DNA of 64,000 nucleotides. Origin: Hyphomicrobiales bacterium (GTDB lineage: Bacteria > Pseudomonadota > Alphaproteobacteria > Rhizobiales > Rhizobiaceae). The DNA lies in assembly GCA_900471525.1 (NCBI GenBank), contig UCEZ01000006.1:1-64000 (forward strand), read 5' to 3'. The notes beneath the pieces were generated by a model. That model was not told the DNA's origin and made no database searches. It saw nothing but the letters and a program-made list of their open reading frames with translations. Below, one piece after another: positions 55,430 through 61,782 of the stretch (positions within the stretch are counted from its first letter, which is position 1; every line of letters begins with the position of its first letter). The position numbers and the translations under genes were made by a program.

Positions 55430-55777
55430 TTTTAGAACCTTTTTCTGTTGTCTTTGTTCTCGTCCCGCACCGCTGCCCTTGGTCAGGCGCAAGGTGCGGC
55501 CCCCGCCACCCTCCTGGCGCGAGTACCGTCTATCTCATGCTCAAAACATCGCAGGGTCAAGACGCGTTGCTGATTTTCTAAGCCTCACCGCAAGAATCGT
55601 TGATTGCGCCGTATGTTTAGGCAGTTTTCGGCTGTCCGGTGCACTTTTTTGTTTAAAAAACCGTCAGAAACTGTGTTTTTGCCACTTGGTCACTGTGTTG
55701 GAACGGAAGTCACTTGACCCCTCGGTTCGACGGGCGGAAAAGTGCTCGGACATGAAATTTCACAAGCGGACCCTCCC
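55430..55777. promoter_or_regulatory. divergent aapJ/metC intergenic region (348 bp)
   Basis: No gene is seen in this gap. On the minus strand, TTGACC (55555-55560) lies 17 bp from a weak TGAGAT (55532-55537), a possible aapJ promoter. I looked for a sigma-54 -24/-12 element, since aap is nitrogen regulated in relatives, and did not find one with correct spacing. No SAM-type riboswitch was recognised before metC. Confidence 0.35.
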
Positions 55778-56968
55778 ATGAATGACAAGAATGATTTCCT
55801 CGCCGGCGCTGGCGTGAACACCCGGCTGTCGCATATCGGCAACTCGCCTGCCGACTTTCATGGCTTCGTCAATCCGCCTGTCGTGCACGCGTCCACGGTT
55901 TTGTTTCCCAATGCGAAAGCCATGGAGAACCGGGCACAGAAATACACATATGCCACGCGCGGGACACCGACCACTGACGCATTATGCGAGGCGATCGATG
56001 CGCTGGAAGGCTCGGCGGGAACAATCCTCGTTCCCTCGGGATTGGCAGCCGTCACCGTGCCGTTCCTGGCATTTCTGTCTGCCGGCGATCATGCGCTGAT
56101 CGTCGATTCGGTCTACTTTCCGACCCGGCATTTCTGCGACACGATGCTGAAGAGGCTTGGGGTAACCATCGAGTATTACGATCCGATGATCGGCGCCGGC
56201 ATCGAAAGCCTGATCAAGCCGAATACGAAGCTCGTGCACACCGAGGCGCCCGGTTCCAACACCTTCGAGATGCAGGATATCCGGGCGATTTCTGCGGTCG
56301 CGCATCGCCATGGATGCGTGGTGACGATGGACAATACCTGGGCAACGCCACTTTATTTCAAGCCGCTCGATCACGGCGTCGATGTTTCGATCCACGCGGC
56401 GACCAAATATCCGTCCGGTCACTCCGACATCCTGCTCGGCACCGTCTCGGCCAATGCCGCCCATTGGGAGCAGTTGAAGGAAGCCAATATCGCGCTCGGC
56501 ATCTGCGGCTCTCCGGATGATAGCTACCAGATCTTGCGCGGCCTGCGCACCATGGGCATCCGCCTCGACCGTCACCAGGAAAGCACGCTCAACATCGCCC
56601 GGTGGCTGGAGGAGCGCGAAGACGTTTCGCGCGTGCTACATCCAGCTCTGCCGAATTTTCCGGGCCACGAGCTCTGGAAGCGTGATTTCACCGGCTCCAG
56701 CGGCATTTTCTCGTTCGTTCTCAAAGTCGAAAACCAGGAACGGTTCAAGCCGAAGGCACATGCCTTCCTCGATGCTCTGTCAATTTTCGGGCTCGGCTGG
56801 TCCTGGGGCGGTTTCGAAAGCCTCGCCGTTCACGTCGGCCTTTCTGATCGAAGGATCTGCAAGGCGCCAAGCGAGGGGCCTGTCATCCGCCTGCAGATCG
56901 GGCTCGAGGATGTGGCGGATCTCCGCCGGGATATCGAAGCCGGCTTCGCTGCGGCAAAAGCAGTCTGA
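55778..56968 (+). CDS. metC: cystathionine beta-lyase
   Basis: The 396-residue PLP enzyme of the Cys/Met metabolism family shows YATRGTPTTDALCEAID, the VPSGLAAVT phosphate region, and Lys210 in HAATKYPSGHSD as the Schiff-base residue. It converts cystathionine to homocysteine in methionine synthesis. Location beside aapJ and the C-S-lyase type sequence favour MetC over cystathionine gamma-synthase. ATG 55778 follows GACCCTCCC, a weak ribosome site. An in-frame start at 55742 is less likely. Confidence 0.9.
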   Translation: MNDKNDFLAGAGVNTRLSHIGNSPADFHGFVNPPVVHASTVLFPNAKAMENRAQKYTYATRGTPTTDALCEAIDALEGSAGTILVPSGLAAVTVPFLAFLSAGDHALIVDSVYFPTRHFCDTMLKRLGVTIEYYDPMIGAGIESLIKPNTKLVHTEAPGSNTFEMQDIRAISAVAHRHGCVVTMDNTWATPLYFKPLDHGVDVSIHAATKYPSGHSDILLGTVSANAAHWEQLKEANIALGICGSPDDSYQILRGLRTMGIRLDRHQESTLNIARWLEEREDVSRVLHPALPNFPGHELWKRDFTGSSGIFSFVLKVENQERFKPKAHAFLDALSIFGLGWSWGGFESLAVHVGLSDRRICKAPSEGPVIRLQIGLEDVADLRRDIEAGFAAAKAV

Positions 56969-56972
56969 CGTC

Positions 56973-58136
56973 TCAATCGCGCGGCTCGTATCCGTAGAGC
57001 CAGTCGAAATCGGCTGCCAGGCTTTCCGGTCGCCGCAGTGACAGCACCAGATCACGCCCGATCCGCACTGGGCCGCGGGCGTGATAGGCAAAGCGATTGA
57101 AGGCACCACGCGAGCGGACGCGGGCGACCCGGCTCTTCCTGTGATCGGCAAAGGCGGCGAGGGGCCTTCCATCCGCGACGAAGGATGCGAGCTCGAAGGC
57201 GTCCTCGATCGCCATGGCAGCGCCTTGGGCGGCAAACGGCATCATCGCATGGGCCGCGTCACCGATCAGAACGACCTCTTCACCCTGGTACCAGGCGCCG
57301 TCGCTCACTTCATGAAGAGGCCAGATCGTCGGCTCGGCCGCATCCCGCAGCATATCGATAATCTGAGGATGCCAGCTGGAAAAGGCGTCAAGCAGCCGCT
57401 GTCGCGCATCTTCCTGGGGAGGGGTGCGGTCCTCCAATGCTTCGCTGGGATTGCGGCCGCCGGTGATCGCCACCACGTTGAAACTGCGCGTTTTCGGCAG
57501 AGGGTAGGCGACGAGGTGGGAGCCACCGCCCAGAAATGCCGTGACTTTCATTGAATCGAAAACAGCCGGGGCATCTGCCTCACCAAGCGTCAACCGCCGA
57601 GCGACGTTGCCGGAAAATGTCGCTTTTCCAGCTCCTTCTATCCGGTTTCTGATCTTGGACCAGACGCCGTCTGCACCGACCACCAGGCGCGGCCGCTTGC
57701 TGAGGATCCGCGCGATGGAATCGCGCGCAGGGTCATCGGTCTGAATGCCAAGATGAAGGCGGCACAACGGATTGGCGTCCACGGCATCAAGCAGGTTTTT
57801 CTGGAGATCGGCCCTATGGAGGACACCGTAAGGCGCTTTCCAGCGATCCCGCGCAAAAGGTCCCGATGGCACTGAAGCGATTGTTCGCAGCGATGTTCCG
57901 CTAACGAGATTGATCGCTTCCGGTTCGCTCCACACCTGTTCAAGTCGCGGGAGCAGTCCCAGCCGCGTCAGGATGCGCGTCGCATTGGGGGACAGTTGCA
58001 GCCCGGCGCCGGCCTCACTGAGAACGGCCGCCTGCTCGAAGATTTCCGCTGGAATACCCTTGCGGGCAAAACAGAGGGCTGCCGTAAGGCCGGCAATACC
58101 GGCCCCGACGATCGCAACGGGCTCGCCCCGGCTCAT
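56973..58136 (-). CDS. FAD-dependent monooxygenase (salicylate-hydroxylase-like)
   Basis: The 387-residue flavoprotein has GAGIAG at 11-16, a VVGADGVWSKIRNRI DG motif, and GDAAHAMMPFAAQGAAMAIED near 280, the three fingerprints of class A flavoprotein monooxygenases. It resembles salicylate 1-hydroxylase and 3-hydroxybenzoate hydroxylase groups; the true substrate is unknown. It converges on metC with 4 bp between stops. A zinc-finger gene is 18 bp upstream on the same strand. Confidence 0.88.
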   Translation of the reverse strand: MSRGEPVAIVGAGIAGLTAALCFARKGIPAEIFEQAAVLSEAGAGLQLSPNATRILTRLGLLPRLEQVWSEPEAINLVSGTSLRTIASVPSGPFARDRWKAPYGVLHRADLQKNLLDAVDANPLCRLHLGIQTDDPARDSIARILSKRPRLVVGADGVWSKIRNRIEGAGKATFSGNVARRLTLGEADAPAVFDSMKVTAFLGGGSHLVAYPLPKTRSFNVVAITGGRNPSEALEDRTPPQEDARQRLLDAFSSWHPQIIDMLRDAAEPTIWPLHEVSDGAWYQGEEVVLIGDAAHAMMPFAAQGAAMAIEDAFELASFVADGRPLAAFADHRKSRVARVRSRGAFNRFAYHARGPVRIGRDLVLSLRRPESLAADFDWLYGYEPRD

Positions 58137-58154
58137 ATCAGGAACGTTTGCCGC

Positions 58155-58400
58155 TCAGGCCGCCTTTGCATTGAAGGTGCAGCCGTCCGGCACAGTCTGA
58201 TCCGCGTGGAGTTTGGCGTTGTAGCGGTAGAGCGTTGAGCAGTAGGAACAGACTTTTTCGTTGTCATCGCCCATGTCGATATAGATGTGCGGATGGTCGT
58301 AGGGCACCGAGGCCCCGGTGCACATGAATTCCTTGACGCCGATCTCGATCACCGCGTGGCCGCCGTCGTTCTGGAAGTGAGGAATACCGTGCCCGGCCAT
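58155..58400 (-). CDS. small zinc-finger protein (zf-CHCC, NDUFS6-like)
   Basis: The 81-residue protein contains FMCTG, HPHIYIDM and VCSYCSTLYRY, giving the Cys-His-Cys-Cys pattern of the zf-CHCC family. Its mitochondrial relative is the complex I subunit NDUFS6. In alphaproteobacteria it is thought to associate with respiratory complex I. The frame is open to 58559, but ATG 58400 gives the family start. It may share a transcript with the monooxygenase. Confidence 0.85.
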   Translation of the reverse strand: MAGHGIPHFQNDGGHAVIEIGVKEFMCTGASVPYDHPHIYIDMGDDNEKVCSYCSTLYRYNAKLHADQTVPDGCTFNAKAA

Positions 58401-58564
58401 GTCATGCTCCGTCGTCTGGAAGGATAGTCGAATTCGGCCGCACCATAGAAAGCTTTGTGTGAAAAGTGTAGCGGCAAAGATGCCGCGGCTGTGCGTTTTT
58501 TGGCGAGCCGGGGTTTTCCCGGCAAAGCCGGTGTCATAGGTTCGGCGAAAACAGGACACCTGCC

Positions 58565-59350
58565 ATGGATTTGAACCCTCCCGCCTTTTCGACCTTTACC
58601 CATGACGGTCTGTCGATCGCCTATTTCGACGAGGGCGACCCGTCCGGCGATCCCATTCTTTTGATCCACGGGTTTGCATCCAGCGCCAATGTCAACTGGG
58701 TCTATCCGGGCTGGCTGAAAACGCTGGGTGACGCTGGATACCGGGTGATTGCGCTGGACAATCGCGGCCACGGCGCGAGCGACAAGCCGCACGATCCCAA
58801 AGTCTATCATCCGCCGGCAATGGCTGGAGACGCCATGGCTCTGCTTGACCATCTCGGCATCGCCGAGGTGCATGTAATGGGCTACTCCATGGGCGCGCGC
58901 ATTTCCACGTTCCTGACGCTGGCGCATCCGAACCGCGTGCGGTCTCTCATCCTGGGCGGACTTGGCATAGGCATGGTAACCGGCGTTGGCGACTGGGATC
59001 CGATTGCCGACGCGCTGAACGCGCCGTCTCTCGATGTGGTGACGCATGAGAGGGGCCGGATGTTTCGTGCCTTCGCCGACCAGACGAAAAGCGACCGCAA
59101 GGCGCTTGCCGCCTGCATCTCCACTTCGCGCGACCTGCTGTCCGTCGAGGATGTGGGCCGCATCGACGTGCCGGTGCTGATCGCGGTCGGCACCAAGGAC
59201 GACATTGCAGGGTCGCCGCAGGAGCTGGCCGTCCTTATTCCAAACGCCGTGGCGCTCGATATTCCCGGGCGTGATCATATGCTTGCCGTCGGCGACCGGG
59301 TCTTCAAGAAGGCCGTGCTTGAGTTTTTGGCCAGGGCCGGCCAAGCGTGA
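58565..59350 (+). CDS. alpha/beta hydrolase
   Basis: The 261-residue protein shows LLIHGFASS (oxyanion hole), LDNRGHGASDKP, and the nucleophile elbow GYSMGAR with Ser108. A DIPGRDHMLAV segment supplies the C-terminal His. No signal peptide is seen. It belongs to the large esterase/epoxide hydrolase-like group, and the substrate is unknown. Ribosome site GACACCTGCC is weak. It stands alone before cysE. Confidence 0.87.
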   Translation: MDLNPPAFSTFTHDGLSIAYFDEGDPSGDPILLIHGFASSANVNWVYPGWLKTLGDAGYRVIALDNRGHGASDKPHDPKVYHPPAMAGDAMALLDHLGIAEVHVMGYSMGARISTFLTLAHPNRVRSLILGGLGIGMVTGVGDWDPIADALNAPSLDVVTHERGRMFRAFADQTKSDRKALAACISTSRDLLSVEDVGRIDVPVLIAVGTKDDIAGSPQELAVLIPNAVALDIPGRDHMLAVGDRVFKKAVLEFLARAGQA

Positions 59351-59449
59351 GACCTGCCCGAGTTTGGATTTCATTTCGGGCCAGCCATTTATATCCAGCG
59401 CGATTTGGCCTATACCTGATGGATCGACAGACGACGAAGGAGAGTGGCG

Positions 59450-60277
59450 ATGGTCGCCAGGACTGACATACGCCCGACCGAGACCGTGAAGATCATGGAC
59501 CCGATCTGGGACAGTCTGCAGGAAGAGGCGCGGGTCGCTGCCCAGCAGGATCCACTGCTCGCGGCATTCCTCTATTCCACCATCATCAACCAGCATTCGC
59601 TGGAAGACAGCGTCATCTATCGGATTTGCGAGCGGCTTGACCATCCCGACCTGCAGGCCAATCTTTTGCGCCAGACTTTTGCTGAAATGCTGGAAGACTG
59701 GCCGGAATGGGGCAGCATCCTGCGCGTCGATATCCAGGCGGTCTATGATCGTGATCCGGCCTGCACGCGTTTTCTTGAGGCGATCCTCTATTTCAAGGGT
59801 TTCCACGCGATTCAGACCCATCGGCTGGCACATTGGCTGATGAACCGCGGACGCCGCGATTTCGCCCTTTACCTGCAGAGCCGATCTTCGTCCGTTTTCC
59901 AGACGGACATCAATCCGGCAGCGCGCATCGGCAAGGGCATCTTCCTCGACCATGCGACGGGGCTTGTGGTCGGCGAGACCGCCGTTGTCGGCGACAATGT
60001 TTCCATCCTGCATGGCGTGACGCTCGGCGGCACCGGCAAGGAGGGCAGCGACCGCCATCCGAAGATCGGCAACGGTGTCCTGATCGGCGCCGGTGCGAAG
60101 ATCCTCGGTAACATCCACATCGGCAATTGCTCCCGCGTTGCTGCAGGCTCCGTCGTGCTCAAGGAAGTTCCGCCGAAGACCACAGTCGCCGGCGTTCCGG
60201 CGCGCGTCGTCGGTGAAGCCGGCTGCTCGGAACCGTCGCGATCGATGGACCAGCTGCTCGTTTCCTTCGAGATCTGA
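59450..60277 (+). CDS. cysE: serine O-acetyltransferase
   Basis: The 275-residue enzyme makes O-acetylserine for cysteine synthesis. The N-terminal helical domain (about 1-145) includes ILYFKGFHAIQTHRLAHW, and the left-handed beta-helix has GIFLDHATGLVVGETAVVGDNVSILHGV. The catalytic His lies in the DHATG segment. ATG 59450 follows AAGGAGAG; a GTG at 59444 is in frame. It complements the sulfite-reduction genes at 35-39 kb. Confidence 0.95.
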   Translation: MVARTDIRPTETVKIMDPIWDSLQEEARVAAQQDPLLAAFLYSTIINQHSLEDSVIYRICERLDHPDLQANLLRQTFAEMLEDWPEWGSILRVDIQAVYDRDPACTRFLEAILYFKGFHAIQTHRLAHWLMNRGRRDFALYLQSRSSSVFQTDINPAARIGKGIFLDHATGLVVGETAVVGDNVSILHGVTLGGTGKEGSDRHPKIGNGVLIGAGAKILGNIHIGNCSRVAAGSVVLKEVPPKTTVAGVPARVVGEAGCSEPSRSMDQLLVSFEI

Positions 60278-60376
60278 TCCCCGGCGATTTGTCGGTTGCC
60301 CGTCTTGCCAGGGGTTTACACCGATTGAGGCTCTGTGCGAGAAGCGGCGCAAATCAAACCGCCATGGAGAAAAGAC

Positions 60377-60580
60377 TTGAAGCCCGAAGAAATCAAAAAG
60401 CTCGAAGCCTATTTCAAGCGCACGTTCAACCAGTCGATGGTCATCAAGGCGCGGCCGAAGAAGGATGAATCCGCCGAGGTCTATCTGGGCGACGAGTTTC
60501 TGGGCGTTGTTTTCCGGGACGAGGAAGATGGCGAGCTGTCTTACAACTTCTCGATGGCAATTCTCGACATCGATCTCTAA
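60377..60580 (+). CDS. DUF3126 family protein
   Basis: The 67-residue protein matches the small alphaproteobacterial DUF3126 family: KPEEIKKLEAYFKRTF at the start and YLGDEFLGVVFRDEEDGELSYNFSMAILDIDL at the end. I take TTG 60377 as the start, because it has GGAGAAAAG just upstream and matches the family N-terminus; the open frame from 60335 adds residues unlike the family. Function is unknown. A terminator follows at 60612. Confidence 0.8.
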   Translation: MKPEEIKKLEAYFKRTFNQSMVIKARPKKDESAEVYLGDEFLGVVFRDEEDGELSYNFSMAILDIDL

Positions 60581-60611
60581 ACGCCCTCTCGGGTTGAGTT
60601 TTGAAATTTTG

Positions 60612-60642
60612 ACCCGGTCTGACATTCAGGCCGGGTTTTTTT
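60612..60642 (+). terminator. intrinsic terminator after the DUF3126 gene
   Basis: ACCCGG/CCGGGT plus CTGA/TCAG form an 11 bp stem (one T-G pair) around a 3-nt loop, followed by a T7 tract ending at 60642. Confidence 0.9.
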
Positions 60643-60713
60643 GATAAAATCATACTTTTTGCTTATTTTTTTCGCAAAAAACGACCCGATTTCACGTTTT
60701 TTCATCAAGTTGT

Positions 60714-60736
60714 TGCAATAACAGCGTTTTATTGCA
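60714..60736. promoter_or_regulatory. inverted repeat upstream of the phasin gene
   Basis: TGCAATAA (60714-60721) is mirrored by TTATTGCA (60729-60736) with a 7 bp spacer, upstream of the probable -35 box. It contains TGCA-type half-sites like the operator at 60760 and could bind the same regulator. Confidence 0.5.
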
Positions 60737-60749
60737 TTGCACGTATACA

Positions 60750-60778
60750 TTGACTTTATTGTGCAGTGCACATAAATT
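60750..60778 (+). promoter_or_regulatory. probable phasin promoter
   Basis: TTGACT (60750-60755) and TAAATT (60773-60778) are separated by exactly 17 bp. The operator-like palindrome fills most of the spacer. Confidence 0.6.
60760..60772. promoter_or_regulatory. perfect palindrome in the phasin promoter spacer, probable PhaR-type operator
   Basis: TGTGCA-G-TGCACA is a perfect 13 bp inverted repeat lying between the -35 and -10 boxes. PhaR regulators of polyhydroxyalkanoate genes in other alphaproteobacteria bind TGC-rich repeats upstream of phasin genes, so repression by PhaR is a reasonable inference. Confidence 0.6.
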
Positions 60779-60813
60779 GTTGTCATTACGAGCGTCAACA
60801 AAGGAGCAGCCTG

Positions 60814-61167
60814 ATGTTCAATTTCGAAGATGCGAATAAGAAGAGCAAGGAAACGTTGGACACGCTGCTGAAGAGCTATGCGTCGCTGACGAAGGCTTTC
60901 CAGGCGATTGCCACCGAAGCCGCCGACTACTCCAAGAAGTCTTTTGAAGACAGCGTCGCCCATATCGAGAAGATCAGCACCGTCAAGAGCGTCGAAGCCG
61001 CTTTCGAACTGCAGACCAACTTCGTGAAGTCCGCTTACGAAGGCTACGTCGCCGAAGCCACGAAGATCGGCGAAATGTATGCCGATCTCGCCAAGGATGC
61101 TTACAAGCCCTACGAAGCGCCGGTCGCCAAGGCGACGGCCGCCGTCAAGGCTGCAGCTGCCGCATAA
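60814..61167 (+). CDS. phasin (polyhydroxyalkanoate granule protein)
   Basis: The 117-residue, almost fully helical protein contains LLKSYASLTKAFQAIATEAADYSKKSFED and a Lys/Ala-rich tail ending in AAAA, typical of the rhizobial phasin family that coats PHB granules. No signal peptide is present. AAAGGAG lies 10 bp before the ATG. It is flanked by two terminators and has its own operator-bearing promoter, so it is a single-gene unit. Confidence 0.9.
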   Translation: MFNFEDANKKSKETLDTLLKSYASLTKAFQAIATEAADYSKKSFEDSVAHIEKISTVKSVEAAFELQTNFVKSAYEGYVAEATKIGEMYADLAKDAYKPYEAPVAKATAAVKAAAAA

Positions 61168-61195
61168 GGCTGCCAAGCCCACAATTCGAACACTG

Positions 61196-61230
61196 AAAAA
61201 CCGGCCGCGCACTCCGCGGCCGGTTTTTTT
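61196..61230 (+). terminator. intrinsic terminator after the phasin gene
   Basis: CCGGCCGCG (61201-61209) pairs perfectly with 61215-61223 around a 5-nt loop. An A5 run precedes and a T7 run follows. Confidence 0.93.
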
Positions 61231-61305
61231 GTTGTCCATCAGGGATATTGGCGATCGACTGCCCAAGAAAGTTGGTCAATCTTGTGTCTCGTGACGCAAA
61301 TATGA

Positions 61306-61333
61306 TTGCAGTGCGGAGGAACAGCCTTAAAAT
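61306..61333 (+). promoter_or_regulatory. probable clpS-clpA promoter
   Basis: TTGCAG (61306-61311) and TAAAAT (61328-61333) are 16 bp apart, about 87 bp upstream of clpS. This is the best match in the 190 bp gap. Confidence 0.45.
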
Positions 61334-61419
61334 CTAAAAAAGAACCACTAGATTATGTGTCATGAACAGGCCGCGAATATCTCCCAAGCATTTGCGGCTG
61401 GACAAGGGAATGAAGTAGA

Positions 61420-61773
61420 ATGATCGCCATGCCGGTCCGGATGCAAAAAGACAGCGACGGGGATGGGGGCAACGCCAACCGTGGCACGTCTGTCATCACT
61501 CGGACAAAGCCGAAAACCAAGAAGCCGAGTCTCTATCGAGTCCTGCTTTTGAACGATGACTACACGCCGATGGAATTCGTGATCCACATTCTGGAGCGTT
61601 TCTTCCAGAAGGACCGCGAAGCGGCAACTTTGATCATGCTGCACGTTCACAATCACGGCGTGGGTGAATGCGGTGTTTTCACCTACGAAGTTGCCGAAAC
61701 CAAAGTGACGCAGGTGATGGATTTCGCCCGCGAGCATCAGCACCCGCTGCAATGCGTCATGGAAAAGAAATGA
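61420..61773 (+). CDS. clpS: ATP-dependent Clp protease adaptor ClpS
   Basis: The 117-residue adaptor shows [21 protein letters not shown] and the [23 protein letters not shown] core, which recognise N-end-rule degrons and pass them to ClpA. A longer N-terminal tail (about 30 residues) precedes the core. It is 9 bp before clpA. Alphaproteobacteria often carry two ClpS proteins; this is the copy in the clpSA operon. Confidence 0.95.
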   Translation: MIAMPVRMQKDSDGDGGNANRGTSVITRTKPKTKKPSLYRVLLLNDDYTPMEFVIHILERFFQKDREAATLIMLHVHNHGVGECGVFTYEVAETKVTQVMDFAREHQHPLQCVMEKK

Positions 61774-61782
61774 GGAACTGAC

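Noticed and set aside
55430-55777. SAM riboswitch before metC or sigma-54 promoter before aapJ
   Set aside because: No conserved riboswitch core was recognised, and no GG-N10-GC element with correct spacing and flanks was found.
58349-60625. 758-codon minus-strand frame opposite the hydrolase and cysE
   Set aside because: It overlaps two conserved genes, plus the DUF3126 gene, and has no domain.
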